Shown here piece after piece: positions 16,002 through 20,813 of a stretch of 20,813 nt of DNA. This stretch comes from Clostridia bacterium (lineage in GTDB: Bacteria > Bacillota > Clostridia > Oscillospirales > Acutalibacteraceae). The stretch lies in NCBI GenBank assembly GCA_900772705.1, contig CAAGRQ010000005.1, positions 1 to 20,813 of the forward strand. Reading direction: 5' to 3'. A program made the translations under genes and the position numbers. Position 1 is the first letter of the stretch, and every line of letters starts with the position of its first letter. The notes below the pieces were generated by a model. It was given only the letters and a program-made list of their open reading frames with translations, made no database searches and was not told where the DNA came from.

Positions 16002-16580
16002 ATGGCAAATCAGGTAGTTGTCGAAATTTCGGCAAGACATGTTCATGTATCAAAAGAAGATTTAGAGACCCTTTTCGGCAAGGATTATCAACTTACCGTT
16101 AAAAAGGAACTTTCTCAACCGGGTCAGTTCGCCTGCGAGGAGAGAGTAAGAGTTGTCGGCACAAAAGGCGAATTTCCCGCTGTATCAATTCTCGGTCCGT
16201 GCAGAAAAGCAACACAGGTTGAACTTTCTCTCACAGACGCACGCTCAATCGGCGTTACCGCTCCGGTAAGAGAATCGGGCGACATTGAAGGCTCGGGCAC
16301 CTGCAAACTTGTAGGTCCTTGCGGCGAGATTGAAATCCCCTGCGGTGTCATCGCTGCAAAGCGTCACATTCACGCAACCACTAAGGACGCAGAGGCTTTC
16401 GGCCTTACAAACGGTCAAATCGTATCTGTTGAGATTCCGTCGGCTAACGGCAGAAATCTTACCTTCGGCGATGTTGTTGTAAGAGTAAGCGACAGTTACG
16501 CTCTTGCTATGCACATTGATACCGACGAGGCTAATGCGGCAGGTATGAAGCCTAACACAATGGGTACAATCATTAAGTAA
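16002..16580 (+). CDS. pduL: Phosphate propanoyltransferase / phosphotransacetylase PduL
   Basis: The 192-residue protein has two PduL domains with the metal-binding histidines in ARHVHV (His13, His15), KRHIHAT (His122, His124) and MHIDTDEAN (His171). It interconverts an acyl-CoA and phosphate with acyl phosphate and CoA. PduL was first described in propanediol microcompartments. No N-terminal encapsulation peptide is visible and no shell genes are nearby, so it more likely acts as a cytosolic phosphotransacetylase in acetate formation. The ATG at 16002 follows AAGGAG by eight bases; an upstream in-frame TTG (15978) would overlap that site and is rejected. A strong terminator follows at once, so the gene is monocistronic. 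Confidence 0.93.
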   Translation: MANQVVVEISARHVHVSKEDLETLFGKDYQLTVKKELSQPGQFACEERVRVVGTKGEFPAVSILGPCRKATQVELSLTDARSIGVTAPVRESGDIEGSGTCKLVGPCGEIEIPCGVIAAKRHIHATTKDAEAFGLTNGQIVSVEIPSANGRNLTFGDVVVRVSDSYALAMHIDTDEANAAGMKPNTMGTIIK

Positions 16581-16604
16581 TAAAAAATTACTTTGCGAAA
16601 ACAT

Positions 16605-16645
16605 AAACGGTACGGTTCCATATCGGAGCCGCACCGTTTTTATTT
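16605..16645 (+). terminator. intrinsic terminator of pduL
   Basis: A 15-base stem (16605-16619 with 16625-16639; one mismatch, one G-U) with a 5-base loop ATATC is followed by TTTTTATTT. The complement of the upstream side also has a T-containing tract, so it may stop the convergent LemA operon as well. Confidence 0.85.
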
Positions 16646-16660
16646 ATGTACGAATTATTT

Positions 16661-17302
16661 TTATATTCCGAGTTCGTCGTCGCTGATTTCGTTTTCCTTG
16701 CTCTCGTCGTAAAACTCAGCGTCCTTGAATCTGCATATCTTACTGAAAAGATTATTTGGGAAAGTATGAATCATTGTGTTGTAATTTTCGACATCGGCAT
16801 TGTATTGAAGTTTGGACTGAGCAAAGGCGTTTTCCGACTCTCTTATCTGCTCAAGCAAATTCATAATGCTCTCGTTTGCCTTGAGTTCGGGGTAATGCTC
16901 GAGTTCAACCTGAAACTGCTCTGCATTGCGAATAACTCTGCTTTGTCGAGTTCGCTTCTCCGCTACACCCACCTGCACGCTTTCCTCGTGGGACATATAC
17001 TTGTCTGCCACCTTGTTAGCCTTGGTAAGCAAGCGGTCGGTTCGCTCATCAAACACCTTGATATTACTGAATGATGAGAGCGTTCTCTGGCGAGCCTTTT
17101 GCATGGTATTATAGTTTATAATCAGCAAAACAATTACCGCCGTTATTATGCCCAAAACAATAATTGCACCCGGGAACGGTTCGCTTGTAGAGCCGTCCTC
17201 TGCGGCAGGCAGTGCAAATGAAAAAATAATCAGCCAAAGAAATCCTCCTGCTATAATTGCGCCGAGTATTTTCAAAATCTCCAAAAATATATTCTTTTTC
17301 AT
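16661..17302 (-). CDS. LemA family protein with two N-terminal membrane segments
   Basis: The 213-residue protein has hydrophobic segments at about 9-30 and 44-64, then a long helical region. LemA features are YNTMQKARQRTLSSFSNIKV (about 65-84), a HEES segment, and the C-terminal block with YPELKANESIMNLLEQI, then ENAFAQSKLQYNADVENYN and FPNNLFSKI. LemA proteins usually have one N-terminal membrane helix and an outward or periplasmic coiled-coil domain; this one has two, so its helical domain may face the cytoplasm. Function is unknown. GAGGAG precedes the ATG by six bases. It is the last of three closely spaced genes. Confidence 0.9.
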   Translation of the reverse strand: MKKNIFLEILKILGAIIAGGFLWLIIFSFALPAAEDGSTSEPFPGAIIVLGIITAVIVLLIINYNTMQKARQRTLSSFSNIKVFDERTDRLLTKANKVADKYMSHEESVQVGVAEKRTRQSRVIRNAEQFQVELEHYPELKANESIMNLLEQIRESENAFAQSKLQYNADVENYNTMIHTFPNNLFSKICRFKDAEFYDESKENEISDDELGI

Positions 17303-17316
17303 TTTCTTCTCCTCTG

Positions 17317-17715
17317 TTATTTACCGTAAAAATAATTTATTTCCTTTAAGTGCTTTGCGTTTTCTTTAGCCCACGGACAGCCGATAACGCTCGTATTTAT
17401 CTCGAATTTATATGTATTGTTTGCGGTTTTGATTATCATTTTACTGCCAAACAAAAGATTTTTGAACTTAAACTCCGTGATATTCTCCCACGGCAAAAGA
17501 CCGTACTCGTCCTTATAAAGCGGAAAAAGGGTTATCCCTCTCTCGTCAAAGTAAAAGAAGAAATACTGCAAACCGTCAAAATTCGCCTTAACTCCCCGAG
17601 CCGTCGGCGAAACTCCGGTCACCTTTGCTTCATTACTGCCGTATAAAATATTTTCTCTTTTCGTTATGCCGTTAAGTTTTATAATTCTTTCAAGTTCTTC
17701 ATTAATCGCTTTCAT
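17317..17715 (-). CDS. Uncharacterised protein, possible PH-like beta domain
   Basis: The 132-residue protein is soluble. It has an N-terminal helix (MKAINEELERIIKLNG) and then a run of predicted strands: YFFFYFDERGITLFPLY, PWENITEFKFKNLLFGSKM and YKFEINTSVIG. A strand, turn, and 'W-x-x-I' pattern resembles the small bacterial pleckstrin-homology-like domains, but this is only pattern similarity. The ATG at 17715 is chosen over a longer frame (17763) because GGAG lies seven bases upstream and the longer frame would overlap the neighbouring gene. Gaps are 14 bases to lemA and 16 bases to the upstream gene, consistent with one operon. Confidence 0.75.
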   Translation of the reverse strand: MKAINEELERIIKLNGITKRENILYGSNEAKVTGVSPTARGVKANFDGLQYFFFYFDERGITLFPLYKDEYGLLPWENITEFKFKNLLFGSKMIIKTANNTYKFEINTSVIGCPWAKENAKHLKEINYFYGK

Positions 17716-17731
17716 TGCTTTTCTCCGTATT

Positions 17732-18082
17732 TTACCAATCCATATCGTCAAACAAAGCGTCACTGCAATTTTTGCAATGATAATGAAAATCCGAAGCGGT
17801 TACATACTCTCCGATTTCAAACACCTCTGCAATTTCATCAAGCACGCTCTTTTTGTCAATACACGGGTCAATATAAATTATCGTCCTGTCTTTTTCTTTG
17901 TCCCAAATAACCCTGCCTCTCGGATAATCTATATAATCACCCGAGGAAAAATTATCATCGTACAACATTTCGTGAGAATAGGAATTATCGAGTTTTCCCG
18001 CTTGTTCTCTGCCATCATCAAGGTCGCACGCATTATAAATCAGTTTATTATCTATATAAAAAAACGGTCCGATTTTTGCCAT
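17732..18082 (-). CDS. Uncharacterised small acidic protein with a C-terminal HxHCxxC
   Basis: The 116-residue protein is acidic and soluble. It contains YPRGRVIWDKEKDRTIIYID (about 53-72), followed by a Cys in DPCI. Near the C-terminus are HYHCKNC (100-106) and the acidic tail DALFDDMDW. The His/Cys cluster could bind a metal. I do not recognise a family. The ATG at 18082 is chosen because GGTGAT, a Shine-Dalgarno match, lies seven bases upstream. The gene is first in the operon with the PH-like gene and lemA, and has a consensus promoter. Confidence 0.72.
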   Translation of the reverse strand: MAKIGPFFYIDNKLIYNACDLDDGREQAGKLDNSYSHEMLYDDNFSSGDYIDYPRGRVIWDKEKDRTIIYIDPCIDKKSVLDEIAEVFEIGEYVTASDFHYHCKNCSDALFDDMDW

Positions 18083-18101
18083 AATCTTTATCACCAAGCA
18101 A

Positions 18102-18130
18102 ATTATACCATATAAAAAAATTTAATTCAA
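18102..18130 (-). promoter_or_regulatory. promoter of the three-gene LemA operon
   Basis: On the minus strand TTGAAT (18130-18125), 17 bases, TATAAT (18107-18102). The predicted start is near 18095, leaving a very short leader of about 12 bases before the first ATG. Confidence 0.75.
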
Positions 18131-18150
18131 CACATATATGCAGTATAAAA

Positions 18151-18167
18151 AATGCAATATTTGCATT
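18151..18167. promoter_or_regulatory. 17-bp palindrome between divergent promoters
   Basis: AATGCAA-TAT-TTGCATT is a perfect inverted repeat with a 3-base spacer. It lies about 20 bases upstream of the -35 box of the minus-strand operon and about 33 bases upstream of the candidate pdxS -35 box. The symmetry and position suit a dimeric regulator. No regulator gene is in the window. Confidence 0.45.
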
Positions 18168-18194
18168 ATCTGTACCCTAATTTTTTATTATTTT

Positions 18195-18228
18195 TACATA
18201 TTGTTTAATGTACAGATTGTGTTAATAT
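18195..18228 (+). promoter_or_regulatory. candidate pdxST promoter with an overlapping inverted repeat
   Basis: TTGTTT (18201-18206), 16 bases, TAATAT (18223-18228) is a possible promoter. The -35 box lies inside TACAT-N8-ATGTA (18195-18199 and 18208-18212), a second small inverted repeat that could be an operator. Both readings are tentative. Confidence 0.4.
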
Positions 18229-18268
18229 AAAGATGTTCGAACAAATAAAACAATTTAGAGGTAATAAA

Positions 18269-19141
18269 ATGAGCAACAGATATGAATTAAATAAAAATCT
18301 CGCCCAGATGCTAAAGGGCGGAGTAATTATGGATGTAACCACACCCGAACAGGCAAAAATCGCAGAGCAGGCAGGTGCTTGCGCCGTAATGGCACTCGAG
18401 AGAATCCCTGCCGACATTCGTGCCGCAGGCGGCGTTTCGAGAATGAGCGACCCTAAGATGATTAAAGGCATTCAGGAGGCTGTGTCTATTCCCGTTATGG
18501 CAAAGTGCAGAATCGGTCATATTGCCGAAGCGCAAATCTTGCAGGCTATCGAAATCGACTACATTGACGAGAGCGAAGTTCTCTCCCCTGCCGATGACCT
18601 TTATCATATTGACAAAACAGAATTTGATGTTCCGTTCGTTTGTGGTGCAAGGGATTTGGGCGAGGCTCTCAGAAGAATTGCCGAGGGTGCGTCTATGATA
18701 AGAACTAAGGGCGAACCGGGCACAGGTGATGTGGTTCAGGCTGTAAGACATATGAGAAAAATCAATGCAGAAATGCGCCGTGTTCAGTCGCTTAGAAAAG
18801 ATGAACTTTTTGAGGCGGCAAAAGAATACAGGGTTCCCGTTGAACTGATTAACTATGTTCACGAAAACGGAAAACTTCCGGTTGTCAACTTTGCCGCAGG
18901 CGGTGTTGCAACTCCTGCCGACGCCGCACTTATGATGCAACTCGGCGCAGAGGGTGTTTTCGTAGGTTCGGGTATATTCAAATCGGGCAATCCCGAAAAA
19001 AGAGCCGCCGCAATAGTTAAGGCTGTTACAAATTACAACGACCCTGAAATTCTTGCTAAGCTGAGCGAAGATTTAGGCGGTGCAATGGTCGGCATTAACG
19101 AAAACGAAATCAAAATAATTATGGAAGAAAGAGGACAGTAA
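18269..19141 (+). CDS. pdxS: Pyridoxal 5'-phosphate synthase lyase subunit PdxS
   Basis: The 290-residue TIM-barrel protein makes PLP directly from ribose 5-phosphate, glyceraldehyde 3-phosphate and ammonia. Recognisable blocks are LKGGVIMDVTTPEQAKIAEQ, ALERIPADIRAAGGVSRMSD and IPVMAKCRIGH. Lys79 corresponds to the Schiff-base lysine and Lys147 (MIRTKGEPGTG) to the second catalytic lysine. The ATG at 18269 follows AGAGG. An earlier in-frame ATG at 18233 lacks a site and gives 12 extra residues foreign to the family. It forms a 12+12 complex with PdxT, encoded immediately downstream. Confidence 0.98.
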   Translation: MSNRYELNKNLAQMLKGGVIMDVTTPEQAKIAEQAGACAVMALERIPADIRAAGGVSRMSDPKMIKGIQEAVSIPVMAKCRIGHIAEAQILQAIEIDYIDESEVLSPADDLYHIDKTEFDVPFVCGARDLGEALRRIAEGASMIRTKGEPGTGDVVQAVRHMRKINAEMRRVQSLRKDELFEAAKEYRVPVELINYVHENGKLPVVNFAAGGVATPADAALMMQLGAEGVFVGSGIFKSGNPEKRAAAIVKAVTNYNDPEILAKLSEDLGGAMVGINENEIKIIMEERGQ

Positions 19142-19148
19142 TTGCGAT

Positions 19149-19718
19149 ATGAAAATCGGTGTTCTTGCTCTGCAGGGAGCATTTGAGGAGCATATCAAAA
19201 TGCTGAACGCACTCGGCGTTGAGACTTTTGAAATTCGTCAGTTAAAGGATTTAAGCGAAATTCCCGACGGATTGATTGTTCCGGGCGGCGAAAGCACTGT
19301 TATGAGCAAATTGCTTGACGAACTTAACATTCGTGAGAAAATTCTTGAATACGCCGACAAAGGTATGGCGATTTTCGGCACTTGTGCGGGTTTAATTCTT
19401 CTTTGTAAAGACACGGGAGACGAGCGTTGCAAGGGACTTGGTCTGCTTGACTGTACGGCAAAACGCAATGCCTACGGCAGACAACTCGGCAGTTTTGAAA
19501 CAATAGGAAATTTTGGTTCAATCGGTGAGATACCTATGGTTTTTATCCGTGCGCCATATATCAGCGAAGCGAATAAAAATGTAAAAATTCTCTCAACGAT
19601 TGATGATAAAATTGTGGCTGTAAGGCAAAATAGGATACTGGCAACCGCATTTCACCCCGAACTTACCGCCGACCTGACCGTTCATAAGTATTTCATTGAT
19701 ATGATTAAAAACAGATAA
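19149..19718 (+). CDS. pdxT: Pyridoxal 5'-phosphate synthase glutaminase subunit PdxT
   Basis: The 189-residue class I glutaminase supplies ammonia to PdxS. MKIGVLALQGAFEEH at the start, PGGEST (45-50), the nucleophile Cys79 in GTCAGL, and His169/Glu171 in FHPELT complete the catalytic triad. It starts 7 bases after the pdxS stop without a strong ribosome binding site near the ATG, which suggests coupling to pdxS translation. The pair makes the cell independent of external vitamin B6. Confidence 0.98.
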   Translation: MKIGVLALQGAFEEHIKMLNALGVETFEIRQLKDLSEIPDGLIVPGGESTVMSKLLDELNIREKILEYADKGMAIFGTCAGLILLCKDTGDERCKGLGLLDCTAKRNAYGRQLGSFETIGNFGSIGEIPMVFIRAPYISEANKNVKILSTIDDKIVAVRQNRILATAFHPELTADLTVHKYFIDMIKNR

Positions 19719-19721
19719 ACT

Positions 19722-19762
19722 AAAAGCAGTCGGAAGTTGCATACCGCTTCCGACTGCTTTTT
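19722..19762 (+). terminator. strong terminator after pdxT, usable on both strands
   Basis: AAAAGCAGTCGGAAG (19722-19736) pairs perfectly with CTTCCGACTGCTTTT (19747-19761) around a 10-base loop and ends in a T-run. On the minus strand the hairpin is followed by TTTTAGTTTA, so it can also stop the small RNA that starts near 19843. Confidence 0.92.
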
Positions 19763-19769
19763 CGTCAAA

Positions 19770-19843
19770 ATATACAGGTCATAAACCTATCTAAGAGGTC
19801 AAGCACACAATGGCTTGAGCTGTTAGAAAAAATTTATGACCCT
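19770..19843 (-). ncRNA. candidate small structured RNA, element D
   Basis: On the minus strand, GGTCATAAA (19841-19833) pairs perfectly with TTTATGACC (19785-19777). Inside are CTAA/TTAG and the 6-bp hairpin TCAAGC/GCTTGA with loop CATTGTGT. A near-consensus promoter (19850-19878) predicts a start at about 19843, next to the outer helix. There is no U-run directly after the helix; the RNA probably ends at the pdxT terminator (about 120 nt). The core GCCATTGTGTGCTTGA resembles that of element C. No known RNA family was recognised. Confidence 0.5.
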
Positions 19844-19849
19844 AGAAAT

Positions 19850-19878
19850 ATTATATAAATAATTTAACATTTAGTCAA
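19850..19878 (-). promoter_or_regulatory. sigma-A promoter for element D
   Basis: On the minus strand TTGACT (19878-19873), 17 bases, TATAAT (19855-19850). No protein-coding start follows; the next thing transcribed is the structured element D. Confidence 0.65.
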
Positions 19879-19981
19879 TAGATTCTTGTTATTTCAAGAT
19901 GAGTGTATTTTGAAAATTGAATCAATACTAAAAACTAACCCAACGGAAGAAGAATTTTTACAGCAGATAGAAAATATATAA
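19868..19981 (+). pseudogene. possible remnant or tiny ORF, unrecognised
   Basis: A short open stretch ends at TAA 19979-19981 and reads FQDECILKIESILKTNPTEE then EFLQQIENI. The composition looks protein-like, but there is no ATG with a ribosome binding site (only a TTG at 19910), and the stretch lies over the element D promoter. It may be the 3' end of a decayed gene. The evidence is weak. Confidence 0.2.
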
Positions 19982-19982
19982 A

Positions 19983-20060
19983 TAAAAAAGTCACAAAGCC
20001 GGTAAGACAGATAGGCTTCCACCAAAAGGTGTACCTATTGGCTCCCAACAATGTGACTGT
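19983..20060 (-). ncRNA. candidate small structured RNA, element A (type with CC-UUUU-GG apical loop)
   Basis: The minus-strand sequence has a 7-bp outer helix AGTCACA/TGTGACT (20058-20052 with 19995-19989), then AGCC/GGCT, ATAGG/CCTAT, and an apical hairpin CACC-TTTT-GGTG. A T6 run and ATTT follow the outer helix, so the whole element can act as its own terminator. A promoter at 20067-20095 predicts a start at about 20060, two bases before the helix, giving an RNA of about 78 nt. The internal pieces GAGCC, the apical loop and a 3' CCGGCTTT are shared with element B. No coding frame fits. Confidence 0.6.
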
Positions 20061-20066
20061 ATATGT

Positions 20067-20095
20067 AATATATTAAATTTATAAGTCGTTGTCAA
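20067..20095 (-). promoter_or_regulatory. sigma-A promoter for element A
   Basis: On the minus strand TTGACA (20095-20090), 17 bases, TATATT (20072-20067): perfect -35 box, 5 of 6 in the -10 box, optimal spacing. Confidence 0.7.
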
Positions 20096-20103
20096 TATGA
20101 ATA

Positions 20104-20187
20104 TAAAAAACAGATGTTAAAGACGGCGTTGTTGCCTCTGTTCCGCCAAAAGGCGGAATGGGCTCGCTCATAACATTAACATCTGTT
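20104..20187 (-). ncRNA. candidate small structured RNA, element B (paralogue of element A)
   Basis: On the minus strand AACAGATGTTAA (20187-20176) pairs perfectly with TTAACATCTGTT (20120-20109), a 12-bp outer helix followed by a T-run. The apical hairpin TTCCGCC-TTTT-GGCGGAA has 7 bp. As in element A, GAGCC comes before the hairpin and CGCCGTCTTT after it. The outer helix is entirely different in sequence from that of A but equally well paired. No promoter lies directly in front of it; it appears to be the 3' half of a transcript starting near 20251. Confidence 0.6.
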
Positions 20188-20251
20188 GAAAGAGATTACA
20201 TACAATGCCAATCAAAGCACCAAGGCACCCGTCGACGCATATAATCTCTAT
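20188..20251 (-). ncRNA. candidate structured RNA domain, element C (5' half of the B transcript)
   Basis: On the minus strand AGAGATTA (20249-20242) pairs with TAATCTCT (20198-20191), and TGCC/GGCA pairs inside. The predicted start of transcription, about 20251, is again at the outer helix. There is no U-run after it; element B follows three bases later, so C and B probably form one RNA of about 148 nt. Its core GCCTTGGTGCTTTGA is similar to GCCATTGTGTGCTTGA in element D. Confidence 0.45.
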
Positions 20252-20257
20252 GGGTAG

Positions 20258-20286
20258 AGTGTATCAAAAAAGTATGATAATGTCAA
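20258..20286 (-). promoter_or_regulatory. sigma-A promoter for elements C and B
   Basis: On the minus strand TTGACA (20286-20281), 17 bases, TACACT (20263-20258). The -35 box is perfect, the -10 box 4 of 6. It begins about 18 bases downstream of the DUF3784-like gene. Confidence 0.55.
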
Positions 20287-20303
20287 TATAAAAATTTGCA
20301 GTA

Positions 20304-20570
20304 TCAATTGGAAATTACAATAGCAATGATTATTGAAAGAACTAATATAGGGAATAAAATTCCGACCATATAAAAGCCTTTATTTACAAAGATTCCGATA
20401 AACGAAGTAATAAAATTTATATAGCAAGTAACAGTCATAATACGATAAATCTTTTTAGTATCGAGGTTTTCGGCAGTGCTAAAACCTGCAATCAAAAAGC
20501 CTCCTTTTTTGAATGCAAACAGAGTACCGAACACAAAAAATATTACTGCCATAAGAATATATATAAACAT
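20304..20570 (-). CDS. Small membrane protein, DUF3784-like
   Basis: The 88-residue protein has three hydrophobic segments, about 1-22, 43-61 and 65-87. Between the first two is KKGGFLIAGFSTAENLDTKK, close to the GK..FLIAGYNT pattern of DUF3784 proteins. The function of that family is unknown. AAAGGAG nine bases before the ATG is a strong ribosome binding site, and a consensus promoter lies about 20 bases further upstream. The gene lies between an rRNA operon terminator and the small-RNA cluster. No dedicated terminator is seen before the next promoter. Confidence 0.78.
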   Translation of the reverse strand: MFIYILMAVIFFVFGTLFAFKKGGFLIAGFSTAENLDTKKIYRIMTVTCYINFITSFIGIFVNKGFYMVGILFPILVLSIIIAIVISN

Positions 20571-20592
20571 GGGGTCACACTCCTTTATCTGA

Positions 20593-20621
20593 ATAATATC
20601 ATAACAAGATATTTATGTCAA
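20593..20621 (-). promoter_or_regulatory. sigma-A promoter of the DUF3784-like gene
   Basis: On the minus strand TTGACA (20621-20616), 17 bases, TATTAT (20598-20593). It begins right after the T-run of the rRNA terminator. Confidence 0.75.
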
Positions 20622-20623
20622 AT

Positions 20624-20652
20624 AAAAAAGACATCCGAAAAATTCGAATGTC
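20624..20652 (-). terminator. rRNA operon terminator after 5S
   Basis: On the minus strand GACATTCG, a 7-base loop and CGGATGTC form an 8-bp helix (one G-U) followed by T6, about 10 bases after the end of 5S rRNA. Confidence 0.85.
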
Positions 20653-20660
20653 ATAAACAT

Positions 20661-20775
20661 ATCGGCGTTACCTATTTTTGCGGGAAGTTGCCCTCCGACT
20701 ATTGTCGGCACGCATGAGCTTAACTACCGTGTTCGGTATGGGAACGGGTGGACCCTCAGCGTAATCAACACCGAC
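20661..20775 (-). rRNA. rrf: 5S ribosomal RNA
   Basis: The minus strand contains the conserved 5S core CCACCCGTTCCCATACCGAA followed by CACGGTAGTTAAGC. The ends pair as helix I: TCGGTGTT (20774-20767) with AACGCCGA (20669-20662). Length, about 115 bases, is normal. It is the last gene of an rRNA operon whose 23S gene should lie beyond the right edge. Just upstream, AACTGT/ACAGTT (20780-20801) can form a small hairpin in the spacer that may take part in processing. Ends may be off by a few bases. Confidence 0.96.
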
Positions 20776-20813
20776 TATGAACTGTAACAACGGTCACAGT
20801 TGTTTAATAAAAG

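Noticed and set aside
18098..18268. Riboswitch or T-box upstream of pdxS
   Set aside because: The predicted leader is only about 35 bases, too short for such an element, and no conserved motif is seen; the palindromes look like protein sites.
19989..20058. Reading the RNA elements on the plus strand
   Set aside because: On the plus strand the outer helices are not followed by T-runs and no promoters precede them, whereas the minus strand has both.
19763..20303. Integron attC sites, CRISPR repeats or an insertion-sequence end
   Set aside because: No integrase, transposase or cas gene is near, no equal-length repeats or spacers are seen, no terminal inverted repeats bound the region, and the attC-type RYYYAAC/GTTRRRY boxes were not found. 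Promoters placed at each element fit RNA genes better.

Overview
The window looks like chromosomal DNA from a low-GC, Gram-positive anaerobe of the Clostridia (an Oscillospirales/Ruminococcaceae-type relative is an inference). The signs are AT-rich intergenic DNA, strong purine-rich ribosome binding sites, near-consensus sigma-A promoters, UGA used as stop, the Firmicutes-type nusA-ylxR-ylxQ-infB gene order, PdxST-type vitamin B6 synthesis and a stand-alone PduL phosphotransacylase. No phage, insertion sequence, CRISPR array or tRNA gene was recognised.

Layout, left to right. 1-353 (-): 5' end of an M16C-type zinc metalloprotease, running off the left edge. 518-1993 (+): a sodium:neurotransmitter-symporter-family transporter, transcribed divergently from the protease across a palindrome that overlaps both -35 boxes. 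2125-2170: a hairpin terminator that can serve both strands. 2170-14853 (-): sixteen tightly packed, often overlapping genes that can be read as one very long operon. It starts with the classical translation/transcription cluster rimP-nusA-ylxR-ylxQ-infB-rbfA-nrnA-truB-ribF. It then runs on into a HAD phosphatase, a complete dedicated ECF vitamin transporter (EcfT, fused double EcfA, S component), a DUF523 protein, a lipoprotein and a sugar O-acetyltransferase. A consensus promoter (14953-14980) drives it through a roughly 90-nt leader with a terminator-like hairpin, and rimP starts at TTG.

14977-15890 (-): a family 4 uracil-DNA glycosylase coupled to a small membrane protein. 16002-16580 (+): pduL. 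16661-18082 (-): a LemA-family gene and two uncharacterised genes. 18269-19718 (+): pdxS-pdxT, the two subunits of PLP synthase, ending in a perfect 15-bp terminator. The right end holds a 5S rRNA gene on the minus strand (about 20661-20775), which is the 3' end of an rRNA operon lying off the right edge. Its terminator is followed by a small DUF3784-like membrane protein gene with its own promoter.

The most unusual region is 19763-20303, which has no convincing protein gene. It holds four stem-loop elements on the minus strand, each closed by a 7-12 bp perfect outer helix. Three consensus-like promoters (TTGACT/TTGACA, 17-nt spacer, then TATAAT, TATATT or TACACT) are placed so that transcription would start at the 5' strand of the outer helix. 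Two elements share an internal core and a CC-UUUU-GG apical loop while their outer helices differ completely in sequence, and both end in a U-run. The other two share a different core. This looks like a cluster of small structured RNAs of a family I do not recognise, and it is the best candidate here for something undescribed.
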